Positions 44,890-57,599 of a stretch of 64,000 nucleotides of DNA are shown here, piece after piece. Under the pieces are notes generated by a model. The model saw only the letters and a program-made list of their open reading frames with translations, did no database searches and was not told the DNA's origin. The number at the start of each line of letters is the position of its first letter. The first letter of the stretch is position 1. The stretch spans positions 880,603 to 944,602 of the forward strand of contig CH003396.1 in NCBI GenBank assembly GCA_000149265.1, read 5' to 3'. The position numbers were made by a program, and so were the translations under genes. Source of the DNA: Ciona savignyi. Taxonomy: Eukaryota; Chordata; Ascidiacea; Phlebobranchia; Cionidae.

Positions 44890-47860
44890 TTTTTTCACAC
44901 TTTAAATTATTTTACATATTTTATTTTTTGACCTGGTGTTAAAACTTTGTTGGAAATATTTCGCGTGTTCTATTGTGACGTAATCAAACGCGCATCATCA
45001 CAAATACGGTTCTTGTGGTTTGAATTCCCTTTGTTTTGTAATATTTTGTGTTTCAAGAAACCAGGTGCGAATATTCTATTAAACCGCGTTCCCCTGTTGT
45101 ACGCTGGAATTCAGAAACGCGGTGTACTGTGACATCACAATCATATATTGTCCCGAACAATGGCCCACCCGTGAGAAAGCGAATATATTGTTACACCAGA
45201 ATACCACTAGATCATTTCCAAATTCGGAGAGGCTAAATAGGTTTGGGACAAAATATAACAATTGCAGTGTACCGGTATACCAGCAAAAAGCAAAAGTGAA
45301 TGGTAATTATAGTCTAAACGACAATGTCGCTTTTAAACTATGCGCCTATAGGACACGCGTCGCCATACCGCCAAGCACCACAATAGCTAATGGATGGAAT
45401 GTTTTTATTTTGCTGTTGTACTATAAGTTAAGTCGTTTCGACAATACGACTTTAGGCGCCAGTACTGGCGACAACGTACCAAATATTTTCGCTAAATTAT
45501 CACCCGTTGCGACTCTCCATACAGTTCAATAGTCAAAACGATTATTACTTCAATATAATTATACAACAGAAGCCAAAAAGCGTATCATAACTTGACTAAT
45601 GAAGCTATTAGCTGAAGTTATTTCGTTTAGTTGGTTAAATAAATAAACATATAATAAAAGTTAGTTGTCATAAGCTATTAATTACTTTTTAGCACAAACC
45701 CCTAAACTTATTTTTACCTTATACGCAACTGTAAATATCTGTTTAACTCTAATCAGTCAATAGCGAAATTTTAAAACTTTGATTCGAATTGTGTTTCATA
45801 TAAATTTCCATCAATAATATGAAACTGCGAACAATGTTTTAAGGGGGAAAACTTAAAGAAGGGAAAGCGGGAAGGGGGGAAAGGGGAACAATCCAGACTA
45901 AAATGAAGAGTATGACATTAGAGTTACTTGAAACATGGGGTTGGAGTTAAGGTTAGTTCTGTTGAGATTAGTGCAGGGTTTAAATTAGTTTCCATAGTTT
46001 TAGTGTGCAGTTTCCCTCCTTCCTGCTTTCCCTCCTTTTAGTCTTGCCCTGTTTTAAGTGCGAATTACGCAATTGGTATTACAAGACAAAGCGTATGAAT
46101 CACTTGGTTGAATCACAATCACTTATTTGTCAATCGAATAGCATTTAAAAGGTTATATTTGAATCGGTTTATGGCGCTTTCGAAAAGAATTATATTTGAA
46201 TCGGTTTATGGCGCTTTAACCACGTGCACATAAGAAAACAACGACGTAATATTAAAGCACTGCTTGCTAATACAGCTAAGCGAAACAGTATCCATTCCAA
46301 AAAGATTGATAAAGAGCAGTTTTTGCAAAATTTTCGAATGTAAAACTGCTTCAAGGCATAATGCATGGACTTGAAATACAGTTTTGAAAAAAAAACACTT
46401 AAGTTTACCGTAATAAGAGACGTTTTGGAAAGTGCTTATTCCATTTTCAATAAAGCGTTTATTTCATTAAAAATTATTTTTTGTTAAGCCAATTTTACAA
46501 GTATATTATGCATTTTGTTTTAAAGCAGGTATAAATGCGAAATGCGTTGCATTTCAAATAACTATCGTTTTAACTTATTAGGATTATAAATGTTATATAC
46601 AACAATAATATTTTAAACATTTGAATGACATCTTCAGAAATATATTTTAATATCGCGATTTCGAGAAATTGGTCGTTCGAAAGCTAACGACATTCGAATC
46701 ACGATCATTTTGGATCCATATTGCCGTAAACCTAGATATCACGCGTATTATAAAGATTTTGATCCAACAACAACGAATCATATTTACATAACAGTCATTA
46801 TTACGTACATTTTACTATAAGGAACAATGTTTAAAAGTGTTCGAACTCTTTAGTCTGTAAACAAAATGAACTTTCTTCATATACAAAATCTTTTTGTTAA
46901 TTTTCAATCTAAAAATAGGAAGAATGTTTATTTTAAAAACGCAATTTGCAAGGCATGTGGTAATACACGTTCCTGTTGTTTTAAATACACACCCGGAGTT
47001 GTAATCGCAAGTAACCCTTTTTTTAGTCTGTGGGAAAATCAATTTGCTAAGTTGCAAGACAGTAGATAATATACTATTTTTTATAAAAATACACACCCAG
47101 TGCTTATAATTACAAGTTACCCGTTCTTTTAGTCCGTGAGAAAATTGCAAATCCCACTTACTCAGGTTGTAAAGCGCATTATTACGTGGACAAAGCGCAT
47201 TATTTACGTCATCAAGTGATGTATTGGTAATTATGACTTGCAATTTGCAACCGAAACTTGAAATTCTACATAATTGTACAAATTATGCACTCGACTGTTT
47301 AAAACTACGTAAATCAAAGACAAAATAAGCTACATTATGTATGTAATAAATGTCATGGTCGTAGGTGGTCTAGAAGTTCTACATATATTAAAAAGTACTT
47401 TGCTTGCATTGTTATTATAGCACAGGCTTTGTCAAAATATTACTCCATACATTATTTAACAGAAATAATGAATTTAAATTTTTAATTACTTATATAATAA
47501 TATCACGCGTTCGTTAAATTTATTCTATCAATTCAAGCGTTTTTAACCCATGTAGCTGTATAATCAGTGTAAAACTTCATGTTTTATTCAGGGTTATCTA
47601 TACCACGCTATCTACAGCTATGTGTTTATTCTTTTTTAATTTCATTTCATAATTAAGTTTAAATAATTTAATTTTTTGAACCAGTGCGTGAAAGTATATA
47701 CCCGGATTAACATGACGGATTTATAGTATGCATTAGGAATATGCGGTTGTGATGTAACAATCCCTTCAAACATACGCTAATGCTCAGTCATAAACCCTTT
47801 GTAGATCAAAGAGAAAAATACCGCAGAATTTACAAGCTTTTTGGGCGGATTAATTGATTA
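44890..47860. other. No gene recognised; short duplications
   Basis: A 136-codon plus-strand frame (45122-45532) is the longest, with no recognisable domain. Two copies of ttatatttgaatcggtttat plus ggcgcttt (46153-46180 and 46190-46217) form a 37 bp tandem. Near 46980-47160 two ~100 bp segments repeat (aatacacaccc, then gtaatcgcaagtaaccc or ataattacaagttaccc, then gggaaaat or gagaaaat). Confidence 0.45.
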
Positions 47861-48044
47861 TAAAAGCGGCCGCCTCGTGTGCTACGCGCGATTTGCATTG
47901 TTTATTCTGTAGCAGCTTTGTTAGTGTTTCTCCATTGAGAGAAGCTCTACTTCGCTATCGATTGGTCTGTCAAAAAAGAGAGAAAGTGGATTGAGTTATG
48001 TGAGAGAGTGTGGGAGACGAGAGTAAAGAAAAAGGCAACTGCGG

Positions 48045-48052
48045 TATATAAG
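48045..48052 (+). promoter_or_regulatory. TATA box of HLH gene F
   Basis: TATATAAG, 74 bp before the ATG of gene F. Gene E has the closely similar TATATAAGC at its own promoter. Confidence 0.6.
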
Positions 48053-48125
48053 CTGCTGTGCAACAGTTTAAGGGCATCTTCAACGATATTCTAGTACCAG
48101 CAGTATCTACTCATAACTGTACAAA

Positions 48126-48826
48126 ATGGTCAAAGCAAGCCCAAGCAAGGATATCTCTCGACCAGGAGTCGCTGCAGTGTACCGAGGAACAAATCTAAAC
48201 GTGATTACGAAATGCAACGAAACAAATATTAAAAGCAAGAAAAACGAAGTTAAAAAACTGAAAGAAAAGCAAGAATTAAAGTAAGAAGTTTTAACTTATT
48301 ATATATTATATGTATATTTTCATTAAACTTATTTTGATTCTACATATGTAAAAACTCCTGTAAAGGTTTTCAAAGTGTTCAAATGTTAACAATTCATCTT
48401 TCAACAGGACGTTGTACAAGCAGCTGCGCCAAGTAGTTCCTTCTTGCCGAGAAAAGTCTGTTTCCAGTCTGGATATCGTCCTTAAAGCTGTTGACTACAT
48501 CAACGAACTCCACAAAATGCTGGAAAACGAAGCCAACTCCAAACTAACCAAGCCACTCGCGACCAATAAGTCGTTCCGTGACGTAACAAACATGGTAAGT
48601 TATAAACATTAGCTATTTGAGTGTAATAATTTAAATATTGAGACGTAATAATAGAAATATTAAGTTCTAATACTGGAGATATATTTTTTCAAACTTGTAA
48701 TGTTGGCGATTTCTTCAAGTTTTGTTTTCTTAGTAACCTGTTTTACTGTTTGGAGTGTAAATATTGCTTTGCCCTGGTCGGTAATTAACCGATTATTGTC
48801 TGCAGGATTCCAACGTCACCGATTAA
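48126..48826 (+). CDS. Id-like HLH protein F, three exons
   Basis: Exons 48126-48280, 48408-48594 and 48806-48826 give 120 aa. Donors are AAA|GTAAGA and ATG|GTAAGT; acceptors are CAACAG|GACG and CTGCAG|GATTC. Phases fit (2, then 0). Helix 1 is LKTLYKQLRQVVPS, the loop CREKSV, helix 2 SSLDIVLKAVDYINELHKML (about residues 50-92). Helix 1 is preceded by Lys-rich KSKKNEVKKLKEK, not the Glu/Arg pattern of a DNA-binding basic region, so an Id-type inhibitor is the best fit. The last exon adds only DSNVTD before the stop. Codons for FRDVTNM include a TGACGTAA. It is the most Id-like of the six in layout (intron splitting just after the N-terminal part). The gene symbol is left open. Confidence 0.8.
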
Positions 48827-49080
48827 ACCGACCAGCGATTGGTTTGCGGTTTATCTTTGAAATCAGCGCCTTTTGCGTGGAAGAAGTATCGAGTTTGAGC
48901 TCGAGAGAAGAGTGGATCACGTGCCTTAGAACTGTTGCCTTTCAAACGTCACTGACGTCAATAATGAACAACGCCTTCCAATGTATATTGTGTATATAAC
49001 TGTGTAGATATAGTTGTACATAGAAATTTTATGATTTACCGCCAAATGAGCTTGACATTCGCCACAATGTGCCTTACTAC

Positions 49081-49086
49081 AATAAA
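49081..49086 (+). terminator. Polyadenylation signal of HLH gene F
   Basis: AATAAA about 255 bp after the stop codon, the first clear signal downstream. Confidence 0.5.
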
Positions 49087-49299
49087 GAAGCGAATACGAA
49101 TCTTTGTGTTTGAAATTATTTATTTACCGACGGTTTTAGCTGACTCTTGTTACATCGTTAACAGCCCTGTGTTAATTTCGAGTCCGGACGCGAGTGTGTC
49201 ATATACAAACAACAAACGCGTAAGCAATAGGGATCCTGGATTCAAAATCAGCCCTAAAAATCCGAACAATATCCCATCTCATGAATAACTCATTCGCGA

Positions 49300-51195
49300 A
49301 ATATAAGGAATAGAATAAAAATAAAGTTATAGATTGCATAGAATAACAAATACATCTCGCAATTGAGTAAAGTTATAGATTGCATGGAAACTGATACATC
49401 CCCAAGATGCAAAGTTTTGGAAATACAATTTAAAAAAAGTCACTTTTAAAAGGATTTTATTAATAAAATATGGCAACTCTGAAGAAAGGGAAGGAGTGAA
49501 ACTTCACACTAAAGGTATAACAATTATTTTCAATTCTCCTTCTAATCTATCGCCATAACTTATTTTAGCCCTATCCCCATCTCTTTTAACACTACTCATA
49601 TAATCCAACTAGTTTATAACGCATTTACCCCCCCCTTCTTAGTTTTACTATAAAATAAAATGGTTTAGTTGAAATCAGTTTCTGAGACTTAATGCTGCTC
49701 GTGTGAATCAGCCTTCATCGCCTTAACCCTGAAACCCGCCTTCGTGTCGGACAAAAAAATATAGTTAACTTTTTGACCGTCTGAAAGTTCGATTTAAAAG
49801 TGTTTACCAGTGGTTTTAGGTAAAACTAAAAAAAGGAGAAAGAGCTTGCACGGTCCTTATTATTGGTGCGTCCGATTTTATTGCATGTTTCGGGATTATT
49901 AATTTGATGACTCTACACCTAGCTAAATTTTAAAACATGGACAAAACAAATATTAGTTATATAATTACACTACGAAGAATTATACGACCAAGTATTGCAC
50001 AAGCTAAAAATGGTGTTTTGGGTATTGGTTCTGAATTCAGTAATTTAAAGACTCAGCGTTCAAAACATCTAGAAGTATTAAATACACAATTGGTTTTCAA
50101 TTCCCCTTGATCTGGTAAGCACTATACCGAATCGGATGATTGGTTTCATAATATGTTGATCGGACAGCATACCTATGTACAACGGAACACATGTCAGTTT
50201 TAAACGTTGACAGACCCACCATGACGACATTTGACGGAACCAACTGTCGACCTGTATATACATCATCATGGAAAGCTGATATTTTTTCAGTGATCTTAAT
50301 CAAAGACAGAAATGTAGAAATGCGGAAATATGGAGATTAAATGCAAAAAATTAAGCGCTAGTTAAAAGCTGGTTACTATTAGGTGTGTTTTGGTCATTAG
50401 TAAAAAAAAGTTGTAATTCCAGTGGTTTAAGCTGAAAGCCGCTTAAGATGGGTTAGGGATTAGTAATAATATACATGTTTTTGTTATTTAAAATGTCCGC
50501 CCCGTAATAGCTCTCATCCCCCCCCCCCTTCTTATTTACTTCGCGCTGTACCGGACTTTCCTTGCATTAATCGAACTTGGCCGGACTGCGGCTAAATTCC
50601 TTTTGGTGTTTCGCACTAAAAGATTAATTAAAGGGGTAAATATTTTAAAAGTGATGGTGCTAACATCAAGATATAATAACGTGTCGGTCTCGTGGATTAC
50701 CAATGATTGTGTAGTAGGGTATAGGCCATACGGACTATGATTTTTCACTAAAAACACGTCATTTTGCGGGAATATTTATACTTGGCGAAATCGTGGTTTT
50801 AAAGTTCAGTGGAAACCAGTTATGCGTTTTCAGTGCTGCACGACATGAGTAACTATAAAAACGCCGTATTATAAACAACAAACCTTTGATTATAAATCAC
50901 CACTGCTAAATCCGGCTTTGTATAAAGTTAAACTAACCCAGCCGAGTTAGAGAAATATTCGGAAATCGTCAAAGTAATAATCCCACACAGCGGGTGTACC
51001 ACAAACAATAGGCCAAGCTTTATCATGCTTTGTTAAGCTTTATTCCAAATTCGGCTTAGTTCGGGTTATACAGGGTTATGTTTAAGTTGGTTTTATTGGG
51101 CTCATTCACGCGGATGAATATAATTAACCCAAAGTTCTTATTTATTGTAGCGGAAGATTTTAATTCGTGCATTAGCTGTCAATTGGTCCATTCGA
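49300..51195. other. Intergenic, nothing recognised
   Basis: C-rich runs near 49630 and 50517-50528. Two overlapping minus-strand frames at 50078-50303 have varied composition but no known features. No copy of the SINE or Rep2 families was recognised. Confidence 0.45.
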
Positions 51196-51199
51196 GCGA

Positions 51200-51606
51200 T
51201 TGAAATTGTATAAAGTATAAATTTCTCAAACTGTTTCGTTTAAAATTTAAAATGTCTAAAAATGTGAAATATAAATTTCTCTCATTCAAACTGTTTCGTT
51301 TAAAATTGAAAATGTCTAAAAATGTGAATAATAAATTTCTCTCATTCAAACTGTTTCGTTTAAAATTGAAAATGTCTAAAAATGTGAATAATAAATTTCT
51401 CTCATTCAAACTGTTTCGTTTAAAATTGAAAATGTCTAAAAATGTGAATAATAAATTTCTCTCATTCAAACTGTTTCGTTTAAAATTGAAAATGTCTAAA
51501 AATTTGAAATATAAATTCGTCTCATTTAAAATGTTTCGTTTAAAATGTAAAATGTCTAAAAATGTGAATAATAAATTTCTCTTATTTAAACTGTTTCGTT
51601 TAAAAT
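51200..51606. repeat. 60 bp tandem repeat, about 6.7 units
   Basis: Unit landmarks: gtttaaaattgaaaatgtct, aaaaatgtgaataataaatt and tctctcattcaaactgtttc. The middle three units are almost identical; the outer ones are more diverged. Because 60 is a multiple of three, both strands have a long frame without stops (51252-51608 plus, 51179-51625 minus), which are repeat artefacts unless expressed. Confidence 0.9.
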
Positions 51607-51609
51607 AAT

Positions 51610-54600
51610 AATAAACAATTCCCAATCTTCGAAAACAACGCTCCCGTGTTCGATTGTTACGACATAAGAGAGGCTGTGTTGGATAACAATCTTAAATGCT
51701 AGCGATAATGGGACAACTTTCCCACACGCGCGACATCTGCCTTGTGACGTCACAATAAACCACGGCACCGCTTTTCGCTCGCTGCAATTGCGAACAGAGG
51801 CAGGTATGATGTCATGTTGGGAGCAAAATATAAAAACATTTCGTCGGATTTTTGTTGCTAAGGAACTAAGGATGACGCAATAACACTTGTTTTATCCAAT
51901 TGTGAGTTACAGTAGCTGTATGACGCCATAAAGCTTCAAATCCTTTATTTCATTAAAGAGACAAGTTTAAAAAATGCCCAATTAGTTATTGAACCTGTTA
52001 ATACGAGCCATGTACAACAATGGATGATTAGAACGGATCGCATTAACAGGTTGCACGATTTCAGGATAACGGGGCGAGAATGATTAAGGATATCGCAGAT
52101 GGCGTTTCCGCAACTTACAATTGAATTCAAACAATGACGTCATAAAAACGTTTCCGCTGTCAACTGCAGATATTTACAACGTCATCAACCTATTATGACG
52201 TTACAATGCATGAAGTATTCCGTTTTATCATTTTACGACTTCCTACGTCATAAACCCGCCCTTGTTCGATTGTTTTCTCACAACTAATGTTTCGTCACAA
52301 GAGACTTGCAAAGTGACGTAACAAACGGATAGAGCGGGAACATCGACGGAATCGTTCCCGCGAGAGCAACAAACAGGTGGTTGCACAATATTCCCACGGA
52401 AATTCCCAAAAATCGCGTACGCGAATATTGACGTAACAAATAGACTTAAAACGAAATCCCAAACGCGAAAAACGACGCTTACGTTACAAATAGACTTCTA
52501 TATATATCTCGAGTTGGGGCCCCAGTGGGACATGTTATCGGGTAGGGAAGGCGCAAATCTTATTACAACCAGACTCTCCCGGATTTGTAATTTCAAAATA
52601 TCCACACCTTGTGTCTGGAAATAATAAATTATTTTAACTTATTTATGCGTTTGTTGTTAATATACGCTCATTACTGGATTAGGAAAATAAATAAGATATA
52701 TTTCTAAACATTTTGTGTCAAATTAGCCTGAATCTGTCAATATTAAATGCAAAACCTAGACTCCTATAAAATTTAAACACGAAACTTCTAAGTTTAAATA
52801 ACACCTGTCTGATTTCTGCAATTCTTATCGTTTATTAAGACTTAAGTATTTATTGTAAAATAACCAAAGTTTCGGGGTAAAAATTTCACATATTCATGTT
52901 GATAATTTCATGAACAAAAATTTAGAAAAATTATAAATGTTGGTAATTAGAAGAACAATAATTTAGAATCAGTAAAAATGTTGACAATTTGAGGAAAATG
53001 ATTCAGAAATATCTTCCTCATTTATTTATTCGATCCAGTGATAGATTACGCCACCATAAATGATAAACGTAGAAAAAATAGGTCAAATCTCATTAATATT
53101 AACGAAGGGGCTCGTGCCGAAGTTGTATTGTTGTGAAAACAATCGACATTGAGCTCGTGTGTGCATGTTTTCTCCCAATAACCGGGTAATTCACGATCGA
53201 GATTTCGGAACAAATTTTCTCATCCGCCTAGCAGCTGTCCCGCCACCTTCCCACGCTTCGAGATAGACGCTTCCACCAACGGGGAATTCTCAGTCGTTTT
53301 CCCGCCAAATTCGAATCGATATTTGCTTTGAAGACATGTGTTGTGTCGACATAAAGGTTTATTATTGCTCAATAATATACCCGGTGACGTAATTGTTTTT
53401 GTACTTTTCCAGTAAATATGTAGGGACATTTTAAATCGCCGTAAAACGTTCAAAAGTGATTTTCAAAGTTTTTCATATCCCTGCAATGTTCTGTTCTAAA
53501 TAAACATGCACAAAGTGTTTTAGGTATTTACAACACGGTCCTTTATTTAAAGCAAATTAACTTAAAAAATAATTCTATATTTTTAATCTTTTCTTTATAG
53601 ATTATTACAGTGAAACAAGTTGTTTAAAGTGCGTGTGTAATCTGGGCGTTGGTTAAAAACAAAACATTTTTAACCCCGTTGTAATCCTGTGTAAAAATCG
53701 AGCGCCCGATCTAACAACGCGATTATCGCGAAGTTCCCACCCGCCCGGCACCTGCTTGCTTGTGACGTCACAAACGAAGCGGTTGTTCTCACGCTCGAAA
53801 GGCCTCAGGGGAATCGACTTCTCCCGCCGCCCCTGGACGCCCGATTCCCCGCCGTTTTCCGTTGGAAGCGCCGATCATGATTCGCGCTTTTCGAGACGCT
53901 GACGCGACAGCAATTATGATGTCACAGTAAAAGATTGTTTGATTGACGACAGGCGAATTCGAGAATAAAAACAAAATTATTTTTAAGAAAAATATGCCAC
54001 CCGATTATTTTCGATTCGATATTAACTCCAATGTAAATAGCGTAGTTGCTTATAGAAATCACATTTTTACCATAATACCCATTTAAACACCATATATTCG
54101 TTTTGATGTCAGAATATCAGTGCACAAAAGGTGCTTAAGTATTTCAAATAAATTCACCTTGATTTTTAACCCCAAAATCTATTTAAATATTGATTGCTCT
54201 ATTGTAAAGAAACAATCGCTATCGTGTTCTGTCGCGATAATCGATTGTTCTTGCGTGGGAACGTTCAAGTTTTCATGAATAATTAAAACCCTCATAATCG
54301 GGATTGTTTGCGGATTTTCGGCTATTGTTACGTCACACACGTGGATTGTGACGTCACACAAGGGCGGGTCGATCGACCGAGACTTCAATTATCGACTTTT
54401 CGTCTTTGTTGGTAATTAACTTGTTCTAGAATTTAAAGCCTTATGACGTCATAAGCGTGTAAAGTGAGAAAATCCAGAATAAATCTGCGATCGAATTTTC
54501 TCGACTTAAAGTTTAAGTTGTTTAAAGTTGTGGAAAAAAATATAAAAGGTGAAAAATGTCCGATTTTTAAATCTCCTAAAAGTGAAAAAAATCATAAAAA

Positions 54601-54900
54601 AATTTGAAGAATTTCTTTGGCGATTCTCAGTCTATCGCTTTGGCTACGTCACAATGTCCAGTGTGTTACGTACACAGCGCGAGCGAGATTTTCCCATCCA
54701 CCTACCATCTGCTTCGTCGATTCTTGTTTAAAAGCGCTCAGCATTGTCACTTGAATGTGACGTCACAAGTAACTGGCAGTTTTATCGCGATAATCGAGCG
54801 CGCCGCACAAGTCCAATTTTTATTTTTTTTATTTATTTTTTTTTATTTCTAATTCGGTAATTTAAAATTGTCTTCCTAAAATTCGAGACACTTTTATCGT
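51610..54900. promoter_or_regulatory. Long TGACGT-rich region between genes F and E
   Basis: About six TGACGTCA (near 51735, 52135, 53762, 54348, 54443 and 54750) and several TGACGTAA. CGTGGGAA type sites lie near 52388, 53252 and 54256, with CAGGTG or CACCTG near 52375 and 53750. The part at 53700-53930 is GC-rich (cgcccgattccccgccg, tcccgccgcccctggacg). No gene was recognised. The motif set is that of the Id-like promoters, so this may be shared control DNA for F and E or hold an unseen gene's promoter. Confidence 0.4.
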
Positions 54901-55122
54901 GTGCCAATAAATCTCTTTGTGACGAAACAATAAAAGCCGCGCCGCCGCTGTGTGTATTGGAATTAATCCAGAAATATACGAAAATCGCGAGGATTTAACT
55001 AATAACTCGGGATTATAATTAAATAAGACCTTCTCTTGAGACGAATTCTTGTTTCTCTATTTCCCACTCTCACTCCGATTCTCATTTACGTTTCTTTTAT
55101 TCTCCTACCGCTCCGAGCAGCC

Positions 55123-55147
55123 CAGGTGTACAGGCGCCAAGCAGTCT
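55123..55147 (+). promoter_or_regulatory. Composite E-box + BMP-response-type site 2
   Basis: CAGGTG, 4 bp, GGCGCC, 5 bp (AAGCA), GTCT, then GG. Exact GGCGCC-N5-GTCT. It lies 3' of gene E. Confidence 0.6.
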
Positions 55148-55675
55148 GGCCCAAACCGATCCTTATTTACCGAACCCGGCCCGAAGAATGATGGTCTCGC
55201 TGTAAATATTTGGTCACATGACTGATGCATCAACGATTAGCGTTATTACGCAACAATGAACGGCTTTATATGCGCGGAAAGCTGCCTAATAGCTATGCGA
55301 GCTAGCCTAAATACACAAACCAATCCCTCCGACACGCCCGGGAAATATTAACTTATATTTTCTTTTATGCGTATCCTTTTCCGATTCATAAGGTCGTAAT
55401 TATCAAACACTCAGTATTGTACTTCTACGTGACAGGTCTTTAATATGACTGTGGATTGATTACAAAAAAATGAAATTATTGAAAATTCTTCAATGTGTCA
55501 GTTATAACCTCCATTAAACCCAACATTTGAGTTATTTTATCGATGTAAGCTACCGGGCAAGAACGTAAAATTAGCTGGAAACACTTTCGTACAGCAATAG
55601 GTTAATCAGTGCGGTCTATTCTACATCATATGCTTCGTCGTGCACCTGAAAACACTGTTGGTTGCACGTGTGCTA

Positions 55676-55702
55676 CAGGTGTGTGCTGGTGCCTGAATGT
55701 CT
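55676..55702 (+). promoter_or_regulatory. Composite site 3
   Basis: CAGGTG, 6 bp, GGTGCC (one mismatch), 5 bp (TGAAT), GTCT. It is followed by tttgtttctttctttatctt near 55722, like the T-rich/GATA stretch after site 1. A CACCTG is 30 bp upstream. Confidence 0.5.
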
Positions 55703-56684
55703 GCTCCACACTCTACTAATTCCTTTGTTTCTTTCTTTATCTTGGAGGAAGTTTCGGCCTCATTTGCTCCGAGTCATTTCAAACTTTCGCCACCAGATGT
55801 TATGTACTTGAAATTCGTTTGCTGAAATCACAACGATCTTTATGACGCAATAAAACGATCGTCAACGTTTAACCTACAAATTACTTTAAATTTTAGGAAT
55901 CTGCATTATAAACTGTACTTTTTTTCATTGATTACATGTACTTACATTGTATAATAACAGGTAAATACAAGACAAATACAGAAAAACTACAATTCTTAAC
56001 ATATTTTAGCAATATGTATATTTAAACGTCAGCGCTATTAAATGAATTTGGAAATTAAATAAGTAACTTGCAGAAAAGTACACTGTGTCGTGTATTACTA
56101 ACTGTGGATTTGTCTTTTTGTCGACAGTAATTTAAATTTTTTGCCGAGTATACAATAACACGAGTACGTCCCAAAACTAGTATTTTATAATCTCGTAGTA
56201 AGTACTTAATTCAAATTCCAAACCAAAACCAAAATTTAATGAACTTTACCGTGGTGTTATTTAAATCGAGGGAAAAAAATGAATAAACTAACTTGGTTTA
56301 AGAACGAAAAATTAATAGGCGGGGTTAAATATTCGACATACAGATTTTAAATTCCATTTAAAGAGTCCACTCGATTTAACATGCCAAAAGGTTGTTACAA
56401 AATATTTTACATTTAATAACTTAAAATCCATTCGCTTATACATTATCATCTAAGTAGCATTTTATAGAGGATTGGTCATCGGTTTGTTATTGGTTATTAT
56501 AATAAAGGGAAAACCAGGTTTACCAGTTGCTGCTTTTAATATTCTTAATTAATCTCTTGCGGTTACAGCGGTTCATCAAAGCTATTTCGTTTCCTTTATA
56601 ATTGTTCATTCTTTAGGACGTTTGAAATGCGAAGCTAATGCGCGACGAAGCGCGCCTGTGATGTCATAATAGCTAGAGGGTTTT

Positions 56685-56709
56685 CAGGTGTGCTGGAGCC
56701 AAGATGTCT
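56685..56709 (+). promoter_or_regulatory. Composite site 4
   Basis: CAGGTG, 4 bp, GGAGCC (one mismatch), 5 bp (AAGAT), GTCT. Same inner spacing as site 2. It lies about 275 bp beyond the presumed polyadenylation signal of gene E. Confidence 0.5.
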
Positions 56710-56984
56710 GGGTTCATTACTCGTTCGTTTATTCTCGTTTCCGCGCCCTAATTCCAGTTTTACAAGTTACTGGTTATTTTATTTGAATCTTCCGGAGCGC
56801 TATTTTTATACAACATACTTTACCGACTTTATTTTTAAATATTTTGTTAAAGTTTAAATTCAATTTTTTAAACATTTTGTTAAAGTCCCTTTTTAAATAT
56901 TTATTCTTGCTGCTTTTCCTACTTTTCTTCTATTGTGATTAACTATATAAAAACCGACATAGAGTTTAAAATACCATCATTTCA

Positions 56985-56990
56985 TTTATT
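56985..56990 (-). terminator. Polyadenylation signal of HLH gene E
   Basis: AATAAA on the minus strand about 230 bp after the stop codon. Confidence 0.5.
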
Positions 56991-57219
56991 CAATGTCGTT
57001 AAAAACGACCCACATCGTACGACAGCCAGTAAGGCACATAATTAAGGCACTAAAATGATGAACACAAATTAGCACATAAGGCAATTTCGGTGAATGCTCT
57101 TTCCCTCTCGGCGCTGAAGAGATCACTTCAATACATCTGCGCATGTGCAGCTCTTCATGACGTAGTATTCACCCAATACACGGGTTGATTTCTTTCATGT
57201 TGATCATGCAGCTACTTGA

Positions 57220-57585
57220 CTAGCATACTGGAGTTGGTCGGAAACTCGGCTGTGAGCTCGGGTTAAAGTGGTTGCTTTTCCCGCTAGAGAAGACGCTGGG
57301 GAATGATCCTTTGTTTTCCTTTTCGTCTTCAGATTCGTTTGAAGATGATTCGCCATCAGTTTTCTCAAGAATCTCAGTAAGATCCTGGATGTAATAGATG
57401 GCGTGTTGCATGATGTCCAACGTTGACAACTCTCCGTTACTAGTTGGTAATATTGACTGAAGTTTTGTCAACAGTTCCTTTACTCCGCCATCTTCTTGCG
57501 CTTGGCGGCGAATTGAATGAGATTTCTCGGCTGATTTCCTCAAAGTAGTCGATGCGCTGCTTGAGTTTGATGCTGACTTCACCAT
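57220..57585 (-). CDS. Id-like HLH protein E, single exon
   Basis: Intronless, 121 aa. The HLH lies at residues about 34-74: helix 1 VKELLTKLQSILPTS, loop NGEL, helix 2 STLDIMQHAIYYIQDLTEIL. The preceding segment (SIRRQAQEDGG) is not a basic DNA-contact region. The C-terminal 45 residues are acidic, then Ser/Pro-rich (SSSNESEDEKENKG), consistent with a degradation-prone or phosphorylated tail; this part is absent from A-D. The N-terminus (VKSASNSSSAS) and helix 2 resemble A-D (MKSVAKSSSS; TSLEIMQQAIFYIHEL), so E is their likely parent or sister. The ATG has an AAAATGG context. It is convergent with F across 8.4 kb. Confidence 0.85.
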   Translation of the reverse strand: MVKSASNSSSASTTLRKSAEKSHSIRRQAQEDGGVKELLTKLQSILPTSNGELSTLDIMQHAIYYIQDLTEILEKTDGESSSNESEDEKENKGSFPSVFSSGKSNHFNPSSQPSFRPTPVC

Positions 57586-57599
57586 TTTGCTTGATAATT

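Noticed and set aside
45122-45532. 136-codon plus-strand frame
   Set aside because: No recognisable domain, overlapping frames on both strands and no splice partners. A frame this long is about expected once by chance at this base composition.
50078-50303. Two overlapping minus-strand frames of 63 and 68 codons
   Set aside because: Varied composition looked protein-like, but two frames overlap, no homology is recognised and no splice sites fit.
51200-51606. CRISPR-like spacing of repeats
   Set aside because: Units are contiguous with no unique spacers, and the genome is eukaryotic.
51252-51608. 118-codon frame in the 60 bp repeat
   Set aside because: Openness follows from the repeat unit being a multiple of three; no start context or flanking exons.
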